From positions 62,001-126,000 of the forward strand of contig NZ_PIPL01000001.1 of assembly GCF_003987145.1 (NCBI RefSeq): 64,000 nucleotides of DNA, in the 5' to 3' direction. This DNA comes from Aliidiomarina minuta (GTDB lineage Bacteria > Pseudomonadota > Gammaproteobacteria > Enterobacterales > Alteromonadaceae). Below the pieces are notes generated by a model. The model searched no databases and was not told where the DNA came from. It saw only the letters and a list, made by a program, of their open reading frames with translations. A program made the position numbers and the translations under genes. Shown here piece by piece: positions 45,705 through 55,407 of this stretch (positions are counted from its first letter, which is position 1; each line of letters opens with the position of its first letter).

Positions 45705-45992
45705 TTAATTATTGGCAGAATCATCTTCTAACAAACGTCTTAACTCCGCCTGTCTGGCGGCTCTCTGTTCCTCGTTACCTGGTTTTTGTAGCTGGTAGGC
45801 CGGTATATCCGGAAAAACCTCAGCTACTGATACACCAAGAGCTTTTGCTATTGCGAGAGCCACTACCTGAGATTTTGCCTGTCTGGATGCCACTTTTGAA
45901 ATCAGGGAAGGACTCTTTCCAATGACCTCGGCGAGCATGCTGAAATCGAACCCTCGGGCAGCAAGTTCTTTTTTTATTTGATCTTTTTTCAT
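45705..45992 (-). CDS. Small HTH transcriptional regulator (Ner/Xre-like)
   Basis: A DNA-binding protein of about 95 residues. Helix-turn-helix residues are about 6-60: KKELAARGFDFSMLAEVIG then SPSLISKVASRQAKSQ, followed by VALAIAKALGVSVAEVFPDIP. The tail is charged. The sequence suggests the Ner/Nlp type of phage-related regulator, or a short Xre protein. A TTG at 46016 would extend it by eight residues but lies inside the repeat array; neither start has a good SD. It is divergent from the CI-like gene, with an 11-bp repeat array between them. Confidence 0.7.
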   Translation of the reverse strand: MKKDQIKKELAARGFDFSMLAEVIGKSPSLISKVASRQAKSQVVALAIAKALGVSVAEVFPDIPAYQLQKPGNEEQRAARQAELRRLLEDDSANN

Positions 45993-46010
45993 TTTTGTAA
46001 TTACATAGTA

Positions 46011-46065
46011 GCTCAAGCGGAGTTCAAATAGAGTTCATGCGAACATAAAATATTATTCAAACGAA
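46011..46065. repeat. Array of 11-bp direct repeats between divergent HTH genes
   Basis: Five successive 11-base units start at 46011, 46022, 46033, 46044 and 46055: GCTCAAGCGGA, GTTCAAATAGA, GTTCATGCGAA, CATAAAATATT (degenerate) and ATTCAAACGAA. With the next base, units 3 and 5 also read as small inverted repeats (GTTC-N4-GAAC and ATTC-N4-GAAG). The roughly one-turn period would place copies on the same DNA face. It fits an operator array for one or both flanking regulators. Confidence 0.6.
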
Positions 46066-46070
46066 GATAA

Positions 46071-46610
46071 ATGACAAATAAAACACAACAGGGTGCGAAA
46101 ATCAAGCTGGAAGAGCCCTCGCTTGATGAATATATGGAGCGTTTGGGGCAGCTCGCGGGTGAGCGGAAAGTTGCTGGCATTCTGCGCTGGATGGATGCGA
46201 GTCCTTCTAGCTATGCGAATTGGCGACGGCGCGGGACTATTCCCTATAAAACGATAGTCAATGCTTTGTTACGTAGGCGTTTGTCGCTGGACTGGTTCTT
46301 CTCCCCCTATATGCGCCTGGATATCCCGTCGTTACCAGATGCGCACGTGAGTGAGGGTCTGCGACAGTATGCAGCCGAACATGTCGAACAACCTGATTCA
46401 GAGCTCGTCATTAAAGCATTCAGTCAGTGCCAGGCATTACTCAAACGCTATAATGTAACGCCATCAGAGGAGTTTTTACGGATGATGCTGGATATGTATT
46501 TTAGCCTTGGCGAAGGTCAGACTGAGCGGGTGGAAGTGTTAGAGCACCTGGCCCGTAGTCTGGCAAAGCTGGAGAGCGATTTACCAGGTACTGAGCCAAG
46601 TGAAGCCTGA
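46071..46610 (+). CDS. CI-repressor-like HTH protein without peptidase domain
   Basis: A 179-residue protein. Residues 15-75 resemble the N-terminal DNA-binding domain of phage CI-type repressors: MERLGQLAGERKVAGILRWM, ASPSSYANWRRRGTIPYKTIVNAL, then RRLSLDWFF. The rest (80-179) is helical and acidic and shows no S24 autopeptidase or Lon-type motif, so induction by RecA cleavage is not expected. It lies downstream of the 11-bp repeat array and runs up to the convergent yhbY gene with no gap. The targets are unknown; autoregulation is likely. Confidence 0.68.
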   Translation: MTNKTQQGAKIKLEEPSLDEYMERLGQLAGERKVAGILRWMDASPSSYANWRRRGTIPYKTIVNALLRRRLSLDWFFSPYMRLDIPSLPDAHVSEGLRQYAAEHVEQPDSELVIKAFSQCQALLKRYNVTPSEEFLRMMLDMYFSLGEGQTERVEVLEHLARSLAKLESDLPGTEPSEA

Positions 46611-46904
46611 CTAGCGAGGAAGTTTGATGTCAGGTTCCTGAGCCGGGCGGTACAGGATCAGAGTTTTACCAATAGTCTGGACAATAAAAGATCCGGTTTC
46701 ACTGGCGATAGTCTGGTGCACAGCGTTGCGTAGTTCTTTGTCCTCTTCTGGCACTTTTACTTTAATCAGCTCATGGTGCTCTAGTGCACTGTCAATTTCA
46801 GCTACAACCCCTTCGGTTAGCCCATTATTGCCCAGCATTACAACGGGTTTGAGTGGATGTGCCAGTCCTTTCAGGTACTGTTTTTGTTTATTTGATAAGT
46901 TCAT
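46611..46904 (-). CDS. yhbY: YhbY, CRM-domain RNA-binding protein
   Basis: A 97-residue CRM (chloroplast RNA splicing and ribosome maturation) domain protein, associated with pre-50S ribosomes in E. coli. It starts MNLSNKQKQYLKGLAHPLKPVVMLG and carries the GNNGLTEGVV loop (about 26-35) and KVPEEDKE. The reading start ATG is preceded by AGGAAAG. It is divergent from rlmE across 126 bases, an arrangement also found in E. coli (yhbY/rrmJ). Confidence 0.93.
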   Translation of the reverse strand: MNLSNKQKQYLKGLAHPLKPVVMLGNNGLTEGVVAEIDSALEHHELIKVKVPEEDKELRNAVHQTIASETGSFIVQTIGKTLILYRPAQEPDIKLPR

Positions 46905-46959
46905 GTAGCGTCTTTCCTGTGCTTAACGACGGGAAATGGCCTTGTAGTTACCAAATTCC

Positions 46960-46988
46960 CTTGAATTTAAGGTATTCTACCGCCATCT
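46960..46988 (+). promoter_or_regulatory. Sigma-32 promoter of rlmE-ftsH
   Basis: CTTGAAT (46960-46966), 14 bases, then CGCCATCT (46981-46988): 6/7 and 7/8 to the sigma-32 consensus. Transcription would start near 46995, which leaves room only for the ATG at 47031 as the rlmE start. rrmJ-ftsH is a heat-shock operon in E. coli. Confidence 0.82.
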
Positions 46989-47030
46989 GTACTAGTGAGC
47001 CAGTCAATTGAAGAGGTCTTTGCTGCTCTT

Positions 47031-47660
47031 ATGGGAAAAAAGAAACGTACAGCCAGCAGTCAGCGCTGGCTAAAAGAGCATTTTGATGACGAATACGTTA
47101 AAAAAGCGCAAAAGCAAGGCTTGCGCTCACGTGCCGTTTTCAAATTAGAGGACGTTCAGCAGCGCGATAAGATCCTAAAACCAGGGCAGACCGTAGTTGA
47201 TCTGGGGGCTGCTCCAGGTGGGTGGTCTCAGTTTGTGGTAAACATTCAGCAGGGCAAGGGTCAGGTGATAGCCTGTGACATATTACCCATGGACCCTATT
47301 GCTGGTGTCGACTTTCTGGAAGGCGACTTCAGGGAAGAAGCGGTGCTTAATGCGCTGCTTAATCGCATCGGCGGCGCCAAGGTGGATGTTGTACTGTCGG
47401 ATATGGCGCCGAACATGAGTGGTAATAAGACAGTGGATCAGTCACGCTCTATGTATCTGGTTGAGCTGGCGCTTGATATGTGTAAGCAGGTGTTAAAACC
47501 TAATGGCAGTTTTGTGGTCAAAGTTTTCCAGGGTGCAGAATTTGATCCTTTCCTGGCTGATGTCCGAGCGTCCTTTAAAACAGTGAAAGTGAGAAAACCC
47601 GACTCATCAAGAGCACGATCGCGCGAGGTCTTCCTGGTGGCGAGCGGCTATAAATTATAG
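47031..47660 (+). CDS. rlmE: RlmE (RrmJ/FtsJ), 23S rRNA U2552 2'-O-methyltransferase
   Basis: RlmE methylates U2552 in the A loop of 23S rRNA late in 50S assembly. From ATG 47031 it has 209 residues, and the catalytic tetrad falls exactly at the E. coli numbering: Lys38, Asp124, Lys164, Glu199. The SAM motif is DLGAAPGGW (57-65). The open frame extends to a GTG at 46995, but this is at the predicted transcription start and breaks the numbering, so it is rejected. ftsH follows, forming a heat-shock pair. Confidence 0.97.
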   Translation: MGKKKRTASSQRWLKEHFDDEYVKKAQKQGLRSRAVFKLEDVQQRDKILKPGQTVVDLGAAPGGWSQFVVNIQQGKGQVIACDILPMDPIAGVDFLEGDFREEAVLNALLNRIGGAKVDVVLSDMAPNMSGNKTVDQSRSMYLVELALDMCKQVLKPNGSFVVKVFQGAEFDPFLADVRASFKTVKVRKPDSSRARSREVFLVASGYKL

Positions 47661-47728
47661 TAGTCTATGCTGATGGCATCCCGCGTGGCGGGGCTATCAA
47701 CTAGCATTAAGGTAAAGAGGTAATTGCG

Positions 47729-49690
<1,962 letters not shown>

Positions 49691-49693
49691 TTG

Positions 49694-49719
49694 AAAAAGC
49701 CCCGAACAGGGGCTTTTTT
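49694..49719 (+). terminator. Intrinsic terminator after ftsH
   Basis: Stem AAAAAGCCCC / GGGGCTTTTT with loop GAACA and T-run. It ends 11 bases before the folP start. Confidence 0.9.
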
Positions 49720-49730
49720 ATGGAGTTTCT

Positions 49731-50543
49731 ATGCATGGTAGTACTGCGATGACTGAGGTTATGGGCATACTTAATGTTACCCCGGACTCATTTTCTGACG
49801 GTGGTAACTTTAATACCCTGGATAAAGCATTGTTTCAGGCTGAGCGTATGCTCAGTGAAGGGGCCACCTGGCTGGATGTGGGTGGTGAGTCGACCCGCCC
49901 GGGAGCAAGCGCGGTATCACTGGAGGAAGAGCTGGAGCGGGTTATACCTGTTATTAAAAGCATTACAGAGCGTTTTGCGGTGTCGGTTTCCGTGGATACC
50001 AGTAAGCCTCAGGTTATGACAGCCGCCGTGGCCGCAGGTGCCAGCATGATCAATGATGTGAATGCTCTACGTTCGGAAGGAGCGTTAGCAGCAGCTGCAG
50101 CTACTCAGGCTCAGGTATGCCTGATGCATATGCAGGGGGAGCCTCGCAGTATGCAACGTAACCCGAGTTATACTGATGTGCTTGGTGAAGTGAAAGATTT
50201 TTTGCAACAACGAGTTACAGCCTGTGAACAAGCTGGTATTCAGCGTTCACAGATATTACTGGACCCTGGATTTGGTTTTGGCAAAAGTGTGCAGCATAAT
50301 TACCAATTGTTGCAGCGTTTACCGGAGTTACAGGAATTGGGGCTGCCTTTATTAGTTGGGCTGTCCCGTAAATCAATGTTGGGCAAGGTAACCGGGGCTG
50401 AAGTGAGCCAGCGGCTGGCAGCGAGCGTGGCAGCCGCTACTATTGCGGCGATGAAAGGTGCCCGAATTGTGCGGGTACATGATGTTAGAGCGACTGTAGA
50501 GGCTATGCAAGTCGTGTGCGCAACCCTACAAGAGGAGTATTAA
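49731..50543 (+). CDS. folP: FolP, dihydropteroate synthase
   Basis: FolP condenses p-aminobenzoate with pterin pyrophosphate in folate synthesis and is the sulfonamide target. The 270 residues show MGILNVTPDSFSDGG (11-25), the DVGGESTRPGA loop (about 47-57), DPGFGFGKSVQHN (about 181-193) and the C-terminal RVHDV motif. The start ATG is preceded by GGAG. glmM begins five bases after its stop, as in other gammaproteobacteria (ftsH-folP-glmM). Confidence 0.97.
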   Translation: MHGSTAMTEVMGILNVTPDSFSDGGNFNTLDKALFQAERMLSEGATWLDVGGESTRPGASAVSLEEELERVIPVIKSITERFAVSVSVDTSKPQVMTAAVAAGASMINDVNALRSEGALAAAAATQAQVCLMHMQGEPRSMQRNPSYTDVLGEVKDFLQQRVTACEQAGIQRSQILLDPGFGFGKSVQHNYQLLQRLPELQELGLPLLVGLSRKSMLGKVTGAEVSQRLAASVAAATIAAMKGARIVRVHDVRATVEAMQVVCATLQEEY

Positions 50544-50548
50544 TTACA

Positions 50549-51880
50549 ATGGGGAAGTATTTTGGGACTGATGGTATTCGTGGGCGTGTGGGTAGTGACC
50601 TGGTTTCTCCTGAATTTGTGCTGAAACTGGGCTGGGCTGCGGGTAAAGTACTGGCAGCGGAAGGCAATACTAAAGTTTTAATTGGTAAAGACACCCGTAT
50701 TTCTGGCTACATGCTGGAGTCGGCTCTGGAAGCAGGATTGTCGGCCGCCGGAGTGGATGTCGAGTTATTAGGTCCTATGCCAACACCAGCTATCGCTTAT
50801 CTGACTCGTACATTCCGGGCTTCAGCGGGCATTGTTATTAGTGCTTCGCATAACCCTTATTATGATAATGGCATTAAGTTTTTCTCCGATACCGGACATA
50901 AACTGAGCGATGAGTCAGAGGCGCAGATTGAGGCTATGCTGGAACAGCCTATGGATTGCGTCGACTCAGAAGCTTTAGGGCGTGCTTCGCGCATTCAGGA
51001 CGCGCCGGGTCGTTATATCGAATTCTGTAAAAGCGTTTGCCCAGGTGATATATCCCTGGCAGGTATTAAGCTGGTTGTGGACTGTGCTCATGGTGCCACT
51101 TACCACGTTGCCCCTAGTGTCTTCAGAGAGCTTGGAGCAACTGTCTATGAAGTCGGTACTCAACCAGACGGTCTGAATATTAATCATGAGTGCGGTGCTA
51201 CTCATCTGGATCTGCTGGCTCAGACAGTACAGCAAAAAGGGGCCGATTTAGGATTGGCGCTGGATGGCGATGGTGACCGTATTATAATGGTTGACGGTCA
51301 GGGCCGGGTTATTGATGGTGACGAAATTGTTTATGCCTTAGCCAGAGAAGCTTTGTTAAGCGGCAATCTGGAAGGTGGCGTAGTAGGTACCCTGATGAGC
51401 AATATGGGGCTTGAACTAGCGCTGGCGGATTTAGGTATTCCTTTTGTGCGGGCTAAAGTGGGTGATCGCCATGTCATGGAAGCTTTACGTACAAATGGCT
51501 GGAATATTGGTGGTGAAGGTTCCGGCCATGTAATCAATTTGCGTTACCATAGCACTGGCGACGGTATTATTGCTGGTGTGCAAATACTGGCCGCGATGGT
51601 TAGGAAAGAACAGGGCATCCGTGAGTTATTGCAAGGCATGAAAAAGCTACCTCAGGTTCTGATTAACGTAAAACTGAGCGGCGATGAAGATCCTATGTTG
51701 TCGCAGGCGGTGCAATCAGCGGTTACTGAGGTTGAAGAAGCACTCGCTGGGCAGGGACGGGTATTATTACGCAAATCAGGTACTGAACCTTTGATTCGGG
51801 TGATGGTAGAAGGTCAGAATGAGAAAGTAGTAAAGGCTTATGCACAACAGATAGCAGCGGAAGTGAGTGCGGCCAGCTGA
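50549..51880 (+). CDS. glmM: GlmM, phosphoglucosamine mutase
   Basis: GlmM converts glucosamine-6-phosphate to glucosamine-1-phosphate for UDP-GlcNAc synthesis. The 443 residues (445 in E. coli) have the phosphoserine loop ISASHNP (Ser100), the metal-binding DGDGDR motif (about 239-244), the sugar-binding GEGSGH region and the C-terminal RKSGTEPLIRVM phosphate site. A GTG at 50516 is in frame but lies within folP; AGAGGAG precedes ATG 50549. Confidence 0.97.
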   Translation: MGKYFGTDGIRGRVGSDLVSPEFVLKLGWAAGKVLAAEGNTKVLIGKDTRISGYMLESALEAGLSAAGVDVELLGPMPTPAIAYLTRTFRASAGIVISASHNPYYDNGIKFFSDTGHKLSDESEAQIEAMLEQPMDCVDSEALGRASRIQDAPGRYIEFCKSVCPGDISLAGIKLVVDCAHGATYHVAPSVFRELGATVYEVGTQPDGLNINHECGATHLDLLAQTVQQKGADLGLALDGDGDRIIMVDGQGRVIDGDEIVYALAREALLSGNLEGGVVGTLMSNMGLELALADLGIPFVRAKVGDRHVMEALRTNGWNIGGEGSGHVINLRYHSTGDGIIAGVQILAAMVRKEQGIRELLQGMKKLPQVLINVKLSGDEDPMLSQAVQSAVTEVEEALAGQGRVLLRKSGTEPLIRVMVEGQNEKVVKAYAQQIAAEVSAAS

Positions 51881-51902
51881 GCGCTTTTTTAAGTCTGGAT
51901 AC

Positions 51903-51931
51903 TTGTAAGTTGGGCTCAGGTTAGGTACTAT
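51903..51931 (+). promoter_or_regulatory. Sigma-70 promoter of tpiA-secG
   Basis: TTGTAA (51903-51908), 17 bases, then TACTAT (51926-51931), 33 bases before the tpiA start. Confidence 0.6.
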
Positions 51932-51963
51932 CACGGCCGCTTGAAACGAGGGATACGACAACG

Positions 51964-52701
51964 ATGCGACAGTCTTTAGTGATTGCAAATTGGAAGCTTA
52001 ATGGTGATTTGGAACTGGTAAATTTCATGGTTTCAGCCCTGGCTTCAGAATCCTATACAGCTGATGTAGTGATTTGTCCCCCAGCTCCTTATCTGTCGGC
52101 GTTGCAGCAACGCACTCAGAATACAGAACTGGCTGTCGGCGGACAGAATTGCAGCTCGTTTCAGCAAGGTGCTTACACCGGCGAAATTTCAGCTTCGATG
52201 CTGAAGGAAGTGGGTTGTGAATATGTGCTGGTTGGGCACTCTGAGCGTCGCTCGCTATTTGCAGAAGACGACCAGGTGGTGGCCAGTAAACTGGTAGCAG
52301 CACAAGAAGCTGGTTTGACCGCTGTGCTTTGTGTTGGTGAAAGCCTGACTCAGCGTGAAGCGGGTCAAACAATGAGTGTAGTTAAGCAACAGTTGTTAAG
52401 TGCTTTACAGAATGCAGATTTGAATCGTTTGGTAGTGGCTTATGAGCCGGTTTGGGCGATTGGAACAGGAATGACCGCAAGTCCTGAGCAGGCTCAGGAA
52501 GTACATCAGGAAATTCGTGCTCTGCTGGCAACTATTGACGCTCAGCAAGCGCAAAAAATAAGCCTGTTGTATGGCGGTAGTGTAAAGGCGGATAACGCTG
52601 AAATAATTTTTGCACAAGAAGATATCGATGGTGGTTTGATTGGCGGAGCCAGTCTGGTTGCCGAGCAATTTCGTGCTATTTGCAGTGCGGTGAAAGGATA
52701 A
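51964..52701 (+). CDS. tpiA: TpiA, triosephosphate isomerase
   Basis: TpiA interconverts dihydroxyacetone phosphate and glyceraldehyde 3-phosphate. The 245 residues have the catalytic Lys11 (NWKLNG), His92 (VGHSERR) and Glu161 (AYEPVWAIGTG), and the phosphate-binding YGGSVK and GGLIGGASL loops. It starts at an ATG and is followed eight bases later by secG. Here tpiA sits in the glmM-secG interval, as in many gammaproteobacteria outside the Enterobacterales. Confidence 0.98.
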   Translation: MRQSLVIANWKLNGDLELVNFMVSALASESYTADVVICPPAPYLSALQQRTQNTELAVGGQNCSSFQQGAYTGEISASMLKEVGCEYVLVGHSERRSLFAEDDQVVASKLVAAQEAGLTAVLCVGESLTQREAGQTMSVVKQQLLSALQNADLNRLVVAYEPVWAIGTGMTASPEQAQEVHQEIRALLATIDAQQAQKISLLYGGSVKADNAEIIFAQEDIDGGLIGGASLVAEQFRAICSAVKG

Positions 52702-52709
52702 ATAACAGC

Positions 52710-53024
52710 ATGTATGAGATTTTCTTAGTTCTATATTTATTGTGTGCTATTGCGTTGATCGCTATGATTCTTATGCAGCGCGGTAAAGGCGCCGACATGG
52801 GTGCCTCTTTTGGTGGTGGCGGTTCGAATACTGTATTCGGGGCAGCAGGTTCAGGTAACTTTCTGACTCGCACTACTACTATTCTGGCGGTAGCTTTCTT
52901 TTTACTTAGCTTATTGCTGGGTAACTTAGCGGCTGGCGGCGGCGATACTCGAGAAGACTGGGGCGATTTAAGCGTTCCGGTAGTTCCTGAAGAAAGTCAG
53001 AACGAATTACCACCGGGCAATTAA
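52710..53024 (+). CDS. secG: SecG, protein-export membrane subunit
   Basis: SecG is the small auxiliary subunit of the SecYEG translocon. The 104 residues have two membrane helices (about 2-22 and 53-72) joined by the cytoplasmic QRGKGADMGASFGGGGSNTVFG loop typical of the family, then a polar tail. The open frame extends to 52680, but that part overlaps tpiA and lacks an SD; ATG 52710 follows AAAGGA. tRNA-Leu follows 20 bases after the stop. Confidence 0.95.
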   Translation: MYEIFLVLYLLCAIALIAMILMQRGKGADMGASFGGGGSNTVFGAAGSGNFLTRTTTILAVAFFLLSLLLGNLAAGGGDTREDWGDLSVPVVPEESQNELPPGN

Positions 53025-53044
53025 GACCAGGTACTAGTTACAAA

Positions 53045-53131
53045 GCCGAAGTGGTGGAATTGGTAGACACGCTACCTTGAGGGGGTAGTGCTCTAACGGG
53101 CGTACGAGTTCAAGTCTCGTCTTCGGCACCA
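53045..53131 (+). tRNA. tRNA-Leu (GAG)
   Basis: An 87-base tRNA with a long variable arm. Acceptor stem GCCGAAG / CTTCGGC, encoded CCA. The anticodon stem CTACC / GGTAG has loop TTGAGGG, giving anticodon GAG (53079-53081). It lies directly after secG, as in E. coli (leuU), and is probably read through from tpiA-secG. Confidence 0.97.
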
Positions 53132-53155
53132 AATAACCTAATACTCGCTGTAGTA

Positions 53156-53183
53156 TTGAAGTTATAAGCCATTTTAGTATAAT
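53156..53183 (+). promoter_or_regulatory. Sigma-70 promoter of the tRNA-fMet/rimP-nusA-infB unit
   Basis: TTGAAG (53156-53161), 16 bases, then a perfect TATAAT (53178-53183), 14 bases before the tRNA. Confidence 0.7.
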
Positions 53184-53197
53184 GGCACTTAATCGGA

Positions 53198-53274
<77 letters not shown>

Positions 53275-53297
53275 ATTACAGGGTTCCAGTTTGGTTG

Positions 53298-53327
53298 AAA
53301 AGCCCCGACATGCAAGCGGGGCTTTTT
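53298..53327 (+). terminator. Intrinsic terminator after tRNA-fMet
   Basis: Stem AAAGCCCCG / CGGGGCTTT with a 9-base loop, followed by T-run. It probably lets only part of the transcription continue into rimP. Confidence 0.85.
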
Positions 53328-53370
53328 GCTATCTGCCCTGTGATGAAGTTTTATATCGTCACCAAAAACT

Positions 53371-53390
53371 GGGCTATAAGCCCTTTTTTT
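53371..53390 (+). terminator. Short second terminator before rimP
   Basis: GGGCT / AGCCC with a 3-base loop and T8, ending 16 bases before the rimP start. The stem is short. Confidence 0.6.
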
Positions 53391-53406
53391 ATTTCTGGAG
53401 GACGCC

Positions 53407-53865
53407 TTGGCGACCATAGCTGAACGTTTAACTGACATGCTGGAGCCGGCTGTATCGGCACTGGATTACGAGTTAGTTGGAGTAGAATTTATTCGTGCAG
53501 GAAAGCACTCAACATTGCGTGTTTATATTGATCATTCTGAAGGTATTTCAGTTGATGATTGCGCAAATGTTAGCCGTCAGGTAAGCGCAGTTCTGGACGT
53601 TGAAGATCCAATAAATACAGAGTATAACCTGGAAGTTTCATCGCCAGGTCTGGACCGTCCGTTGTTTACGGCGGCTCATTACGAACAGTTTCAGGGCCAG
53701 TTGGCTCAGGTGGCTTTGAATATGCCTGTGGAAGGAAAACGCAAATTTACCGGCGTGATTCGTACCGTAAGCGATAACAAGGTCACTTTTGGTATCGGCG
53801 AAGATACGCTAGAAGTAGACGTAGCCGTTATTAAGAAAGCAAATTTAGTTCCGAATTTCGATTAA
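53407..53865 (+). CDS. rimP: RimP, 30S ribosome maturation factor
   Basis: RimP assists 30S assembly. The 152 residues have the N-terminal alpha/beta domain (LEPAVSALDYELVGVEFIR) with the motif LRVYIDH, LEVSSPGLDRPL (about 77-88) and an SH3-like C-terminal domain. The start is TTG with GGAGG six bases upstream. It heads rimP-nusA-infB, as in other gammaproteobacteria. Confidence 0.96.
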   Translation: MATIAERLTDMLEPAVSALDYELVGVEFIRAGKHSTLRVYIDHSEGISVDDCANVSRQVSAVLDVEDPINTEYNLEVSSPGLDRPLFTAAHYEQFQGQLAQVALNMPVEGKRKFTGVIRTVSDNKVTFGIGEDTLEVDVAVIKKANLVPNFD

Positions 53866-53889
53866 GGATTTCGTTGGCGAGGCACGAAC

Positions 53890-55386
53890 ATGAATAAAGA
53901 AATTTTAATGGTCGCAGAAGCGGTGTCGAATGAGAAAGCGGTACCTCGTGACAAGATATTTGAAGCACTGGAAACCGCGCTGGCGACGGCAACCAAGAAA
54001 AAATACAAAGGCGATATAGAAGTTCGCGTGGTTATCGATCGTCAGACAGGGGATTTTGATACCTTCCGTCGCTGGAAGGTGGTTGCAGATGACGCGGAAG
54101 CGGAAAACCCATACGCTGAGATGAGTATATCAGCAGCACAATATGATGAACCAGAGCTGCAGTTAGGCGACTACGTTGAAGAACAGATTGAGTCGATTAA
54201 ATTTGATCGGATCACGACGCAAACGGCTAAGCAGGTTATCGTGCAGAAAGTGCGCGAAGCTGAACGTGCTCAGGTTGTCGAAGAGTACGAAGAGCAGGTT
54301 GGCGAACTGATCAGTGGTATTGTTAAGAAAACCACTCGCGATAATGTGATTCTGGATTTAGGAAATAACGCGGAAGCGGTTATTTTCCGTGAAGATATGT
54401 TGCCACGTGAAACGGTTCGCCCGGGTGATCGTGTACGCGGTTTATTGCATGCGGTACGTCCGGAAGCACGCGGTGCTCAATTATTCGTAAGTCGTACGCA
54501 TCCTGATTTTCTGATTGAGCTGTTCCGTATTGAAGTGCCGGAAATTGGCGAAGAAATGATTGAAATCAAAGGCGCAGCCCGGGACCCTGGTTTACGCGCT
54601 AAAATTGCAGTGAAAAGCAATGACCGTCGCATTGACCCTGTAGGTGCTTGTGTTGGTATGCGTGGCGCCCGGGTGCAGGCCGTTTCTGGTGAGTTAGGCG
54701 GTGAACGGGTTGATATCGTATTGTGGGACGAAAATCCTGCACAATACGTTATTAATGCGATGTCACCAGCCGAAGTTGCGTCTATTGTGATGGATGAAGA
54801 AACGAAAAGCATGGAAATAGCGGTTGAAGCGGACAACCTGGCTCAGGCCATTGGCCGTAACGGTCAGAATATTCGCCTTGCAAGCCAGCTCACCGGCTGG
54901 GAATTGAACGTGATGACGGTTGAAGATTTCAATCTGCGTAACGAAGAAGAAGCGAATCGTCTGACTAACCTGTTTACTACAGGTCTGGATATCGATGAAG
55001 ACTTTGCTGCTGTACTTATTGATGAAGGTTTCTCATCGCTTGAAGAAGTGGCTTATGTTCCGGCAGCCGAGCTGCTGGCTATTGAAGGTCTGGATGAGGA
55101 TACGGTTGAAGCCCTACGTACCCGTGCTAAAGATTATCTGACTACGAAAGCGCTGGCGTCTGAAGAGTCGCTGGAAGGTGCTGAGCCAGAGCAGGCATTG
55201 CTTGAACTGGATGGTATGGATAAGCATTTAGCATATGAGTTGGCAGCAAAAGGTGTAGTGACGCTTGAACATTTAGCGGAACAAGGCATCGATGACCTGT
55301 CTGAAATAGAGTCATTAGACGCTGAGAAAGCAGGCGAGCTTATCATGAAAGCTCGTAACATCTGTTGGTTCAGCGATGAAGCATAA
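53890..55386 (+). CDS. nusA: NusA, transcription elongation/termination factor
   Basis: NusA binds RNA polymerase and modulates pausing, termination and antitermination. The 498 residues (495 in E. coli) contain the N-terminal polymerase-binding domain (about 1-125), S1 domain (about 135-200), two KH domains (about 200-345; VGMRGARVQAV, AIGRNGQNIRLA) and two acidic C-terminal repeats (about 365-495; helix-hairpin-helix, LAIEGLDEDTVEALR) that contact the alpha subunit. It lies 24 bases after rimP. Confidence 0.97.
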   Translation: MNKEILMVAEAVSNEKAVPRDKIFEALETALATATKKKYKGDIEVRVVIDRQTGDFDTFRRWKVVADDAEAENPYAEMSISAAQYDEPELQLGDYVEEQIESIKFDRITTQTAKQVIVQKVREAERAQVVEEYEEQVGELISGIVKKTTRDNVILDLGNNAEAVIFREDMLPRETVRPGDRVRGLLHAVRPEARGAQLFVSRTHPDFLIELFRIEVPEIGEEMIEIKGAARDPGLRAKIAVKSNDRRIDPVGACVGMRGARVQAVSGELGGERVDIVLWDENPAQYVINAMSPAEVASIVMDEETKSMEIAVEADNLAQAIGRNGQNIRLASQLTGWELNVMTVEDFNLRNEEEANRLTNLFTTGLDIDEDFAAVLIDEGFSSLEEVAYVPAAELLAIEGLDEDTVEALRTRAKDYLTTKALASEESLEGAEPEQALLELDGMDKHLAYELAAKGVVTLEHLAEQGIDDLSEIESLDAEKAGELIMKARNICWFSDEA

Positions 55387-55407
55387 AGTCAGTGAGGTGA
55401 TTACTAC

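Noticed and set aside
46995..47030. GTG start for rlmE, twelve residues longer
   Set aside because: It coincides with the predicted transcription start and shifts the catalytic residue numbering from the E. coli values.
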